From DASQZK01 sp963763215 (GTDB lineage Bacteria > Bacteroidota > Bacteroidia > Bacteroidales > GCA-2748055): a stretch of DNA of 64,000 bases. A program made the position numbers and the translations under genes. The notes beneath the pieces are model-generated. The model was given only the letters and a program-made list of their open reading frames with translations, was not told the origin of the DNA and made no database searches. The stretch covers positions 248,001 to 312,000 of the forward strand of contig CAVXNX010000002.1 of the NCBI GenBank assembly GCA_963763215.1, written 5' to 3'. Positions within the stretch are counted from its first letter, which is position 1. Each line of letters opens with the position of its first letter. This document shows, one piece after another, positions 9,305 to 19,641 of the stretch.

Positions 9305-10540
9305 TCAACGCCTTTCCTGTTGTACAACGAAAGGTTGATGCCATTCGCTCCATTCCGACCATTCCCCGTTAGTACTCTTCTGGCGGACACGGCAGAAATA
9401 GGTTCCCGGGGAAAGCGCGGACTGACCCGCCAGCGATCCCTGAAATTTACCATATTCCGGACTGACCGTTATGACATTGGTCGGCCCCAGATCCGCAGCA
9501 TAATAGACGATATCCTTTCCGGTATCATCGGCAGCGATCTCCAGCTGCCATGTTTCCTGGTCGCCTGGTCCGTAATAGGCGGTTTTATGCACCACCGGGT
9601 TGGCCGGGCAGGTTACCGGACCGATAGGGCGCGTGGAGACGACAAAATTATCGAACCAGCGACTTTCCGTTTTCACGGCGCCGCTGTTCCAGTAGGATTC
9701 GAGAAAAACCGCATTGATGCCGTATTTGGTATAGGTTCCCCTGAAATTCAGGTTTGTTCGCTCCGCCTCCAGTTTGCCGTTGATCCAGAGCTGGGCCAGC
9801 CCGTCACTCTGACCCGGCGTATTCAGCCTGGCATGGGCTTCCACCGGAACCCAATAACCCGATTCAGCGGTGGATGAGATCCTGAAGCGGCTCTCCGGCC
9901 GGTTGCCCAGCCAGCGCAAATGATCGAAATCATTGTATTTGGTGGTCATCACACTGTCGGTCATGTCGAATACCCCGCTGGCCGGGTCGAGAGTCAGGGC
10001 ATCATCTGATCCGCTCCAGACATGCAGGATCATTGCCTGTCGCCAGTTCTGCGAAACAATGCTCGTCGCCCGCGACATTTTCGCGGGTGCTCCCTGCCAG
10101 CCATGTTCATGCTTGACGTATATCCGCCAGTAAATATCCGTGTATGTCTTTCCCGGATGAACCACGGGTTTTCCTCCGGGAAAATCACCAAAGGCGACCT
10201 GCCGGTTGCCTTCTCCCGTGACCTGGCCTTTCTGAAATCCCATGTTCACCGATCCGCCCGATTCTCCGTAATTCTCCGTCTTGTCAATAGCTCCCTGATA
10301 TCCCATGTAAGGCTTTTCCGTCGTGAAATCGTCATACCATATCACAGCGGTGTCATTAACCTGAGGCTGAACCTCCGACATATCCAGGTAGTCGACATGG
10401 GGCACTTCCATCGCCTGAGCCGAGGAAGATGGCTGAACCGCTGGTTGAGCACGGCAGGAAGGCATAAGGGCGAAAAATGCAACGGACAGTCCGGCATTGA
10501 TCAACCCTGTCCATGAAAGGTTATGCTTTGGGAATGTCAT
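9305..10540 (-). CDS. Lipoprotein with jelly-roll fold, possible polysaccharide lyase
   Basis: 411 residues. The signal peptide ends with LMPSC, a plausible lipobox. The central part (about residues 60-310) has the pattern of concanavalin-like jelly-roll lyases: IYWRIYVKHEHGW, AKMSRATS, WYDDF, GLAQLWINGKLEAE and WFDNFVVSTRPIG, the last like the closing strand seen in PL7/PL20-type and heparinase-I-like enzymes. The last 90 residues look like a fibronectin-III-like domain (ending WSEWHQPFVV). I cannot name catalytic residues, so a binding or structural role is also possible. It is divergent from the nitrilase gene across a short AT-rich spacer (10541-10698). Confidence 0.55.
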   Translation of the reverse strand: MTFPKHNLSWTGLINAGLSVAFFALMPSCRAQPAVQPSSSAQAMEVPHVDYLDMSEVQPQVNDTAVIWYDDFTTEKPYMGYQGAIDKTENYGESGGSVNMGFQKGQVTGEGNRQVAFGDFPGGKPVVHPGKTYTDIYWRIYVKHEHGWQGAPAKMSRATSIVSQNWRQAMILHVWSGSDDALTLDPASGVFDMTDSVMTTKYNDFDHLRWLGNRPESRFRISSTAESGYWVPVEAHARLNTPGQSDGLAQLWINGKLEAERTNLNFRGTYTKYGINAVFLESYWNSGAVKTESRWFDNFVVSTRPIGPVTCPANPVVHKTAYYGPGDQETWQLEIAADDTGKDIVYYAADLGPTNVITVSPEYGKFQGSLAGQSALSPGTYFCRVRQKSTNGEWSEWSEWHQPFVVQQERR

Positions 10541-10698
10541 GGGATTTTACGAATTTCAAAGGTTAAAGCTAACTATTTGCGAATCGTTACTTTTTTTAGT
10601 AAAAGTATGAAAATTGAGAGATAATGCCTTAAAAAGGAATATAAAAATTGGTTATGATCTTTCAAAAGGTTATTTTTAAACCAAAATATACCCGACAA

Positions 10699-11781
10699 AT
10701 GAAAATCACCATTTATTTTTCGTTCATTTTCCTGGTGTTCATGGTTGCTACGGCCACGGGGCAAGGCCAGGAAAAATCTTCGGCACGGATCGCTGTCATC
10801 CAGGCGGATGCTGTTCCCACGGAAGATCCGTTCATGGAGGATTTCGATATCACTCAGGTCAGGCCGCTGATGATGAAGCATTTCACAAATCTTCTCGGCT
10901 TGTTTGAAGAAGCAGGCAAAAAGGGGGCCGACCTGGTTTGCGGGCCGGAGGATATGCAGCATATCGGGGCCTACGGTCTTTACCTGGATACCAGGGATCC
11001 TGAATCGGGAAAGATCCTGTTTGATGCCCTGGCTGTCAAAGTCCCCGGAAAACTGACGGACAGGGTTGCGGAGATCGCCAAGAAGTATCACATGTACATT
11101 ATCGCACCCATCTATGAAGCAGACGGGGACAAGGTCTATAACACCGCCGTGGTCTTCGGCCGTGACGGTACGATTATCGGCAAACACCGGAAGACCGTAT
11201 TGCCGATCATGGAAACCTGGCTGGTGACTACCGGTGACGCATATGAAGTTTACCCGCTGGATTTCGGAAATGTGGCCGTAGCCACCTGCTGGGAAATGTC
11301 TTTCCCGGAAGTTTCATCCATTTATGCCCTGGAAGGTGCCGACATCATCTTCAATCCGACCATGGCCCGGGATAACGAGCCCGGTAAAAGCCTCTCCACG
11401 GCACATACCCTCATCACACGGGCCAGGGACAATTCCGTTTATATCGCCCCCTGCGTTCTCGGATCCGACGGAAACGGGATTCTCGATTTCAACGGTAAGA
11501 TCCTGGCCGAAGCTCCGGGCAAACACAACGTGGTGGTGACAGCCGACATTGACTTCGCCCGGGAGCGGATCAATCCGAGCAAGTGGTGGGAAACCATCAA
11601 TGGGACAAATAATGAAAAAGCCATTATGCTGAAATCCAGAAGGCCCGACACTTACAAAATCCTGACCGATCCGAATCCCCCGGTGCTTCAGCATTATAAG
11701 GACATCCGTCTTACCACGGGAGATCGTGAACGCCAGTTGAATGCCGAGAAAAAAGTTGATTACGGTCCAAAGAAAAAGTAA
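10699..11781 (+). CDS. Exported carbon-nitrogen hydrolase (nitrilase superfamily)
   Basis: About 360 residues. The ATG at 10699 gives a clean signal peptide (MKITIYFSFIFLVFMV then ATGQGQ); the frame is open further upstream but without reason to start there. The Glu-Lys-Cys triad is visible: glutamate in DLVCGPEDM, lysine in IGKHRKTVLP and cysteine in VATCWEMSFPE. A conserved histidine/arginine stretch follows (TLITRARDNSVYIA). The family cleaves amides, nitriles or N-carbamoyl groups. Export is unusual, since most members are cytoplasmic. A possible role is removing an amide or N-acyl group from a glycan or peptide outside the cytoplasm, but this is inference. Confidence 0.8.
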   Translation: MKITIYFSFIFLVFMVATATGQGQEKSSARIAVIQADAVPTEDPFMEDFDITQVRPLMMKHFTNLLGLFEEAGKKGADLVCGPEDMQHIGAYGLYLDTRDPESGKILFDALAVKVPGKLTDRVAEIAKKYHMYIIAPIYEADGDKVYNTAVVFGRDGTIIGKHRKTVLPIMETWLVTTGDAYEVYPLDFGNVAVATCWEMSFPEVSSIYALEGADIIFNPTMARDNEPGKSLSTAHTLITRARDNSVYIAPCVLGSDGNGILDFNGKILAEAPGKHNVVVTADIDFARERINPSKWWETINGTNNEKAIMLKSRRPDTYKILTDPNPPVLQHYKDIRLTTGDRERQLNAEKKVDYGPKKK

Positions 11782-11924
11782 ACTGTTTACGAAACAGGTG
11801 GCCGGAACCCGGACTGGCTTGACATTACCGGCTGTCCGGTGACCGGGAAGGCGAAGCCGGATGATCCTGTTCATCGCCATCCTGCTCGTTCCAAAAAAAC
11901 AAGGAAAATTTTAAATCGGAAAAC

Positions 11925-13471
11925 ATGAAAAAGACTTTTCTATTCTGCCTCATTGTATTGCTGTACAGTTTCCATCTCGATGCCGCCGTGACCCTGCCCC
12001 ATATCTTCGGCGATCATATGGTTCTGCAGGAGGGGATGAACGTTCCGGTATGGGGCCATGCCAACCCGGGGGAGCCTGTTACGGTCCTGATCGGCGGGCA
12101 TACGGCTTCAACGATAACCGGGAAGGACGGGCGGTGGAAGGTGTTTCTCGGACCCCTCGACACGGGGGGGCCCTTTCGAACTGACTGTCAGGGGAACGAA
12201 CGCGATCACCTTCCATGATGTCCTGGTCGGCGAAGTTTGGATTTGTTCGGGACAATCCAATATGGCCATGGAAGTCCGGAATTGTCTGAACGCGGACCAG
12301 GAGATCGCGGCGGCAAATTACCCTGAAATCCGTTATTTCCAGGTCAGTAATTTTAAGGCTTCAGAGCCCATGGACGATGTCGCCCCGGTGACCGATCCCG
12401 GCCATGCCTGGTTAAATCAGTGGCAGGTGTGTTCGCCATCGACAGTGGGACGTCTGACAGGGGCGGGCTATTTTTTCGGCAGGGATCTGTACAAGAACCT
12501 CAACGTACCGGTGGGCCTGATCAGCGTTTCGTGGGGAGGGACCACTGCCGAAGCCTGGACCCCCCGTGAAGCGCTGGCCGGTGATCCCGAGATGAAAGAC
12601 ATCCTCCAGGACTGGCCGGGGTACAATAACGATGAAGAATGGCTGAGATCGGAATATGCAAAATACCTCAAGGAGGTGGAAACGGCCAGGAAGAATAAGG
12701 AGAAACCACCTCTCTACTTTAACCAGCCGTCCGTCTTGTACAACGGGATGATCTCGCCGGTGGTTCCTTTTGGTGTCCGTGGTGTGACCTGGTACCAGGG
12801 AGAATCGAATGCCTACAGGGCTTACCAGTACCGGAAGCTCTTTCCCCTCATGATTGAAAGCTGGCGCGGGAAATGGGGTCAGGATGAGCTGCCCTTTATT
12901 TTTGTTCAGCTTGCCGGATACCATTTTGAGCCGCAGGTTTTTCCTGAATTGCGGGAGGCTCAGAGCATGACCCTCTCCCTGCCCAATACGGCCATGGCCC
13001 TTGCCATCGACATTGGTGATTCCTCGAATATTCATCCCAAAAACAAACAGGAAGTCGGCCGTCGCCTCGCCCTTGCCGCTGAGGATCTCGTTTACGGTGA
13101 AGACGTGATAGCCTCAGGTCCCGTGTTCCACTCCATGCGGATCAGGGACGGGAAATGCTTTCTCCGTTTTGACCATACGGGAGACGGACTCCGGAGTAAG
13201 GATTCCGAAAACCTGAACGGGTTTGTCATTGCCGGCACCGACCGCCACTTCGTCCGGGCACAGGCCGAAATTTCGGGTGATTGTGGTCGTGGTCTGGAGC
13301 GACCAGGTCACCGAACCGGTTGCCGTCCGCTACGCCTGGGCGAACTATCCCGGAGGGGCAAACCTCTTCAATAGCTGGGGTGATTATGTTCATCTTCCGG
13401 CATCTCCCTTCCGGACCGATGACTGGCCGGGACTGACTTATGGCAGGACAATGAAAGATGCCGGGGAATGA
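11925..13471 (+). CDS. Sialate O-acetylesterase family protein (SASA/SGNH esterase, frameshifted)
   Basis: About 515 residues in three pieces. Frameshifts lie near 12170, in a long G run, and near 13280. A signal peptide is followed by an N-terminal beta-sandwich (LPHIFGDHMVLQ ... VPVWGHANPGE), which is the hallmark of bacterial family members. The SGNH core shows the nucleophile in ICSGQSNMAME, the second block GVTWYQGESN, and the terminal Asp-x-x-His region in IGDSSNIHPKNK. The C-terminal domain ends with PVAVRYAWANYPGGANLFN. Members remove acetyl esters from sialic acids or from xylans and other glycans. The catalytic motifs are all retained, so a functional gene with base-call errors is most likely. 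Confidence 0.8.
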
Positions 13472-13859
13472 TGAGATGTTGTGGTGAGGACCTGCATTTT
13501 CCGGTTTATTGTTTGCTGATCTTCGCCCTGCCGGCGATGGTTTGCCGGTTAAATTGAAAGTACTATACCCTCCAGGAGTGTTACGGTACATTGCATAAAG
13601 AACCTAAACGTGTTATATAACATAAACATGCAATAGTGATGATTCCCCGGTATGAATTAGCAATTTATTCATAGACAGGGTCATAATTGTGAAAATATTG
13701 TGAAGGAATTTGATAATATATTGATAAAAAAATTGTTATCTTTTTGAAGGCAAAGGAATATAAATAACGTTCTGAAACGTTTTGTTTTATTTTGGGAAAG
13801 AAAATGAAAATATATATATTTGTATTGAAATTAAACTCATATACCAAATCTACGCTCAT
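13472..13859. promoter_or_regulatory. AT-rich leader of the galactosamine/tagatose operon
   Basis: 388 bases with no acceptable ORF. It holds a 12-base perfect palindrome TGTTATATAACA at 13611-13622, and AACGTT twice exactly 10 bases apart (13766-13771 and 13776-13781), one helical turn, as expected for an operator bound by a dimeric repressor. The operon for AgaS, KbaZ, KbaY, GH20 and GH88 starts directly after. Binding factors are unknown. Confidence 0.4.
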
Positions 13860-15055
13860 ATGAATTATTTAAACTGCGACAGGAAAGAACTGGAATTGAA
13901 CGGGGGGATTCACACAGCGAGAGAGATAAGCAGTCAGCCGGGTTTATGGATTGAGACCTACACGAAACTTCTGAGTGAGAAAAATCAGATTTCGGAATTT
14001 ATACATAAAGTCCTGGATCAAGACTGTCCGAATATCATTTTATCCGGTGCCGGAACCTCGGCATTCATTGGAGAAGCGCTGGTTGGAACCTTCCAGAAGA
14101 AACTGGGCGTAACAACGAGAGCCATTGCCACGACGGATATCATCACCCATCCGGCGGATTATTTCATTTCCTCCAGGCCGACGCTGCTGATTTCATTTGC
14201 CCGCTCGGGCGACAGCCCCGAAAGCCTTGCCACCGTTGAATTGGCAGGGAAATATTGTGACAATCTGTATAACCTGATCATCACCTGTAACAAAGACGGT
14301 ATTCTGGCGCGAAAAACCTTCAGCTGGAATTCGTATGTCTTCCTGCTTCCCGATGAAACCAATGACCGGTCGTTAGCCATGACGAGTTCGTTCACTTCCA
14401 TGTTGTTGTCCGCACTGTTGATCCTCAACATCGACGAAGTAGAGCGTTTGTTGCCCATGGTCAAAAAACTCAAGGAGTTCGGCGAGTATGATCATGGATA
14501 AGAATCTGCCGACCCTTAAAAAGATTGCGGAAAGGGAATTTGAACGGATGGTTTTCCTGGGATCGGGTCCGCTTTTCGGGACGGCGCACGAATCGCATTT
14601 AAAAGTCCAGGAACTGTCGGATGGCAAAGTCATTTGCAAATTCGATTCTTTTCTCGGATTCCGGCATGGTCCCAGGGCTGTTGTCAATGGTTCGACCATC
14701 ATTTGTTACCTGTTGTCGAATAATCCGCATGTCAGTGCAGTACGAACTGGATCTGATCCGTTCGGTCAATGAGACGCAAACCGGGGCTAAAACCATTGCC
14801 ATCGGCGACGGCTACGATGCCGGTGAACTGAAGATCGACTATGCCATTCAGCTACCGGAAGGTTTGAACGACATACCGGAAGAGTTTTTATCGGTGTTCT
14901 ATATTTTGCCGGCGCAGATCATTGGATTTTTCAAATCCCTTAACCTCGGATTGTCTCCCGATTCGCCGTCCAAAGGTGGTGCCATTACCCGGGTTGTGCA
15001 GGGTGTGAAGATCTATGATCTTAATCCCGTCGATGAAATTTCCACCGATATTTAA
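13860..15055 (+). CDS. agaS: AgaS-type SIS-domain sugar isomerase/deaminase (frameshifted)
   Basis: About 398 residues split by frameshifts near 14490 and 14735. Two SIS folds are present: the first with IILSGAGTSAFIGE and LLISFARSGDSPES, the second with VFLGSGPLFGTA and the strongly AgaS-specific GFRHGPRAVV. In E. coli and others AgaS converts galactosamine-6-phosphate to tagatose-6-phosphate with loss of ammonia. It is the first gene of a five-gene plus-strand run with both tagatose-bisphosphate aldolase subunits, which supports this role. The ATG at 13860 starts the family-typical N-terminus; an upstream start would add AT-rich non-conserved sequence. Confidence 0.85.
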
Positions 15056-15188
15056 ACGGCGGCAACGACGGGAACCAGGGCATTTTCCTTCCGGGAATGT
15101 GCATCCGGACCAATCCGGGTGAAGCTTCTGCCGGGCAACGGAACCGCAGGATGAGATATCCGGGCAATGCTCACCTAATGTGCATATC

Positions 15189-16509
15189 ATGAATTCTGCC
15201 AGAGATACATTTCTAGATATCCTCACCCGCAACAAGAAAGGGGAGGGTAAAGGCATTTATTCGGTCTGTTCAGCCAATCCGGAAGTCCTCGTGGCCTGTT
15301 TTCGGCAGGCTTTCGATGATCAATCCATGATCCTGATCGAATCCACCTCCAATCAGGTGGATCAGTTTGGCGGTTACACAGGCATGCGTCCTGCCGATTT
15401 CGTTCATTTTGTTCATACCCTGGCCGACCAATCAGGTTTCCCCAGGGAAAAGATCCTTCTCGGCGGCGACCATCTCGGTCCCAATGCCTGGCAGAACCAG
15501 CCTGCTGTCCAAGCCATGTTAAATGCCCAGGTCCTCATTGAGGAATATGTCAAGGCCGGGTATCAGAAAATTCATCTCGACACGAGCATGTTTTGTGCCG
15601 ATGATCCCGGCGACCGTTCAAAACCCCTGGCGGATGAAGTTGTGGCCTCACGTGCAGCCGAGCTGTGCCGTGTGGCCGAAGCATCCTGGAAAAAATTCCG
15701 GGGTACGGCAGAAAAACCGGTATACATTATCGGAACAGAAGTCCCGGTCCCCGGGGGAGCGCAGGAAGCGGAGGAGGAGGTCGTGCCGACAAGTCCGGCG
15801 GATGCCCGGCGGACCATCGATGTGACCCGTTCGGTTTTCATGTCCGGGGGTCTTGAAGAGGCCTGGAACCGGGTCACCGGCCTGGTGGTTCAGCCTGGCG
15901 TTGAATATGGTGATAATATGATCTTTCACTACCGGCGCGAGAAAGCAGCAGAACTGAGCGCGGGTCCTCAATGCGTTCGATAACCTTGTGTTTGAAGCCC
16001 ATTCCACCGACTATCAGACGGAGGCCGGATTAAAAGCCCTGGTTGAGGACCATTTCTGCATCCTCAAGGTCGGTCCGTGGCTGACCTTCGCCTACCGTGA
16101 AGCCTTATTTGCACTGGAAGCCATGGAAACAGAAATCCTTGGCAAGGACCACCCCGACAGGTCAAGGCTGAAAGAGATCCTCGAAGCCACGATGCTTGCC
16201 GAACCGCAGTACTGGAAAAAATATTACCCTGGCAGTCCTGAAGAACAGGCTTTTAAACGAAAGTTCAGCTTTTCGGACCGCTCCAGGTATTACTGGCCCA
16301 TGGAAGAACCCGGTAAGGCAAAGGAAAAATTATTCGATAACCTCCGGAAATCCAAAATCCCCTTGTCGCTTCTCAGTCAGTATATGCCCACCCCTTTTTA
16401 TCAGGTCTGCGAAGGACGCATCGAAGCGGATCCTGCCCAACTCGTCCTGAGCCATATCAGGACGGTGGCCGGAATCTATGCCAGGGCCTGCGGTTTGTCG
16501 GGTATATGA
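15189..16509 (+). CDS. kbaZ: D-tagatose-1,6-bisphosphate aldolase subunit KbaZ/GatZ (frameshifted)
   Basis: About 440 residues with one frameshift near 15960. Diagnostic blocks include GIYSVCSANPEVL, ESTSNQVDQFGGYTG, GGDHLGPNAWQ and HLDTSMFCADDP in the first part, and FEAHSTDYQT, KVGPWLTFAYREALFAL and PTPFYQVCEGRI in the second. GatZ/KbaZ is the non-catalytic subunit that stabilises and activates the class II aldolase KbaY/GatY. Its stop overlaps the start of the aldolase gene by four bases (ATGA), a sign of translational coupling and matched subunit production. ATG 15189 is preferred over the in-frame GTG three codons upstream. Confidence 0.88.
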
Positions 16510-17384
16510 AAAATATTCCGTTCTATGATCACGTTTTCAACACATACCAATCCCCTCACCTTATGACCTTACAGGAAAAATACAAGGAACTCCAAAGAGA
16601 CAATGCGGCCCTGCTGGCAACCAATTTTTACAATTTTGAAACCCTGCATGGCGTTCTCATGGCGGCGGTCAGTGTCAATAAACCCCTGATCCTTCAGCTC
16701 ACGCGCAGTTCCATTGAGTACATGGGTCTTCCCATCGCCTTTCAGATGGCACGGGCAGCCATCGCTTTCCACGGTGTCGAGGCCTGGATCCACCTTGATC
16801 ATGGTGATTCCTATGAACTGGCGGCTGCCTGCCTGGATGCCGGCTTCGATTCCGTCATGATCGATGCCAGCGAAAAACCCTTTGAAGAAAATATCCGGAT
16901 CACCCGAAAGGTGGTCGAACTGGCCAGGGGGTACAATGCCTGTGTGGAAGCGGAGCTGGGATACGTAGCAAAGCTGGGACAGTCCACCGAAAAACTCGGA
17001 TTCACGGAGCCTGATCAGGCAAAGCGTTTCGTGGATGAAACCGGCGTTGATGCTCTGGCAGTCGCCATCGGAACATCGCACGGATTTTACAAACAGGAGC
17101 CTAAACTGGATCTCGAACGGCTTTCTCGCATCCATGAGGCAACGGGCGCCGCACTTGTCCTGCATGGCGGATCGGGAGTTCCGCACCCTGCCCTGGCTGA
17201 GGCGATCGAAAGGGGAATCCGTAAAATCAACCTGGCAACCGAGATCAAAAATATTTTTGTGAAAACACTGAAGGGAAAACTGGCCAATGAGACGGAAATT
17301 GATCTCAGGAAAGTGTTCCCGGTGGCAACCCAGGCAGTGACTGCCCTTGTCACCGAAAAACTGAAAGTGGTCAACAAAATGTAA
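16506..17384 (+). CDS. kbaY: Class II tagatose-1,6-bisphosphate aldolase (KbaY/GatY-like)
   Basis: 292 residues, intact. The zinc-binding and catalytic positions of class II fructose/tagatose bisphosphate aldolases are visible: WIHLDHGDSYE, EAELGYVAKLG, AIGTSHGFY and LVLHGGSGVP. The protein would cleave tagatose-1,6-bisphosphate into dihydroxyacetone phosphate and glyceraldehyde-3-phosphate. Its coupling to kbaZ argues for tagatose rather than fructose bisphosphate. No tagatose-6-phosphate kinase (PfkB or LacC type) lies in the window, so that step must be supplied elsewhere. The N-terminus is about 15 residues longer than usual before LQEKYKEL. Confidence 0.85.
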   Translation: MKNIPFYDHVFNTYQSPHLMTLQEKYKELQRDNAALLATNFYNFETLHGVLMAAVSVNKPLILQLTRSSIEYMGLPIAFQMARAAIAFHGVEAWIHLDHGDSYELAAACLDAGFDSVMIDASEKPFEENIRITRKVVELARGYNACVEAELGYVAKLGQSTEKLGFTEPDQAKRFVDETGVDALAVAIGTSHGFYKQEPKLDLERLSRIHEATGAALVLHGGSGVPHPALAEAIERGIRKINLATEIKNIFVKTLKGKLANETEIDLRKVFPVATQAVTALVTEKLKVVNKM

Positions 17385-17414
17385 CCCGCTGATGGGTTCA
17401 AAAACAAAGAAACG

Positions 17415-19632
17415 ATGAACAACCTCAAAACATACCCCCGTACGGCAACCCCATTGATCTCACGGACCTGGTTATTCGCCCTGCTTCTCCTGTTCCCTTT
17501 CGTTTGGGGCACATCAGCGGCTTTCAGCAATGACCTGACTACGCTGGGGCTTTACGTCATTCCTTATCCCCAGCAAGTGGTGACAGGCGGGCCGGATTTT
17601 GTCTTCAACGGAAAGCTGACCATCTGCCTGGATAAAAAACATTCGGATGCCGATCAGTTTACGGCTGAAGAGCTGGTGAAGGATCTGAAGGCCGAATGGG
17701 GTATCGATGCGGTCGTTAGTGAAAACAAAGGTGACCGCACCCTGGTCCTGACCCATAGCGGGACTCCGAAGTCACTGGATGACCAGGGATATCAGATTTC
17801 AACGGGTGAAACGGAAACCGTGATCGCGGCCCGTACGGAAACAGGCTTATTCTATGGAACCCAGACGTTCATCCAGCTGATCAAAAATCACCCCGCCGGC
17901 TTCGAGGTCCCGGGCCTTCAGATCACCGACTGGCCTGATATCCACGAACGTGCCGTGCATTACGATACAAAACATCACCAGGATAAAGCTTCCTATGTCA
18001 GGCAATTCATCAAGGAACTTTCACGCTACAAGATCAATATCCTGGTGTGGGAATGGGAAGACAAATTCGCCTATCCCAGTCATCCTGAGATCGGGGCTCC
18101 CGGAGCTTTCACCATGGAACAGATGCAGGATTTCACGCGTTACGCCAGGAAATACCATATTCAGCTTGTTCCGCTGGTCCAGGGACTCGGTCATGTCAGC
18201 TTCATCCTCAAATGGCCGCAATTCAAGGATCTCCGGGAAATCCCCGCTTCGAACTGGGAGTTTTGCCCGCTGAAACAGGGGAGTTACGATCTCCTTTTTG
18301 ACCTGTGGAGTGATGCCATCAAGGCCACCCCGGGTTCGGAATACATCCATATTGGTTCCGATGAGACCTATGAACTGGGAGCGGGCCCCGAATGCAGCGA
18401 AAAAGCCAAAGAAATCGGAGAAAAAGGTTTATACCAGCTTTTCATCAATAAGGCGGCCACCTATCTCCAGGGAAAAGGCCGGAAGGTTATGGCCTGGGAA
18501 GCGCCGATGTCGTGGACACGGGGCTCATCACCCGCCAAAGGGATCACCCCGGTGAAGGGGCTGATCATGACGGAAAGTTACAATTACGAAACGCCCGGTT
18601 ATAAGTATGTCAAAGAAGCCCGGCAGGAAGGGTACAAGGTTTTTGCCTATGATCCGAATCCGCGGCGTTGTTCCCCTGATGGTGCCTTATCTTTTCGAAC
18701 GCGGCAGGGAGGTTGACAGCCATACGATGGGCGCTCTCGAAAAGTCGTATCGTTTCGTCTCCTCAGCTGCCGTATCCGGAAACTATGACGGGATGATCAA
18801 TACCTCCTGGGATGATGATGATCTTCATAACCAGATGTGGATGATGAGTTTCGTCAACTCGGCAGAGTTTTCCTGGAGCGGGAGTAAACCGACCCTGGAT
18901 GAATTCAAAGAGACCTTCTTCAAAAATTATTACGGTGAGTCCTCCATGAACATGAATGAACTGTATTACCTCCTCAATGAAGGCGCCTACTATTACGCCT
19001 GGACCTTCGAGAGGAACGTCTGGCACTGGGGCGATATCGGTAAAACCCATCTGCCCGATCTTCCCCGGGGTGACGCCATCGAATACGATCCTTACTGGAA
19101 CCGCGAATACAAAGATAAGGTCGATGAGTCGAGAGATGAGCTGGCAAAGATGAACCGTGCGTTACAGATCATTGAGAACAACAAAAAAGCAGGCATCAGG
19201 CATCCCTACGACTTCGAACTGTTCAGAACCGAAGCGGAACTGATCCGGCATACCTGCCTGACTTACCTCGATCTTTCCAACCTCGAGCATGCCATCACTG
19301 AGGCGCACGAAAACCGTTTTGTCGATTACCAGGCCTCCATCAACGCCCTGGAAAAAGCCCAGCGCATCATCGAAAACAGTCTTGATCGGCGAAAGGAAGT
19401 CTTCAATGACCTGGTGACCACCTGGGAACAAACCCGGTTGCCGAAGGGCATGTCGACCCCTGACAAAACCTATTTTTTCCAGCAGGACAGGGCACGGCAT
19501 TTTGCCAACCGCCGGCCGGATATGACCTTTCTGATCTATGATGAGCAACTCCTGGATATGGAAGGTTATTTAAAGAAACTCAGGGAATACACCGAGTATT
19601 TCAAAAAGACGTATACCGGAACCAATCCATAA
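17415..19632 (+). CDS. GH20 beta-N-acetylhexosaminidase-like, secreted (frameshifted)
   Basis: About 740 residues with one frameshift near 18675. A signal peptide (WLFALLLLFPFVWG) is followed by a GH20b domain (YVIPYPQQVV ... TVIAARTETGLFYGTQTF) and the catalytic barrel, where WPDIHERAVHYDTKH opens the core and HIGSDETYELG carries the Asp-Glu pair used in substrate-assisted catalysis. The usual GH20 motif is HIGGDE; the serine variant marks a subgroup whose specificity I cannot assign. The C-terminal 250 residues are helical and not recognisable. Placed between the tagatose aldolase and GH88 genes, it probably releases GlcNAc or GalNAc from a glycan or from lyase products. Confidence 0.8.
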
Positions 19633-19641
19633 ACACCCATA

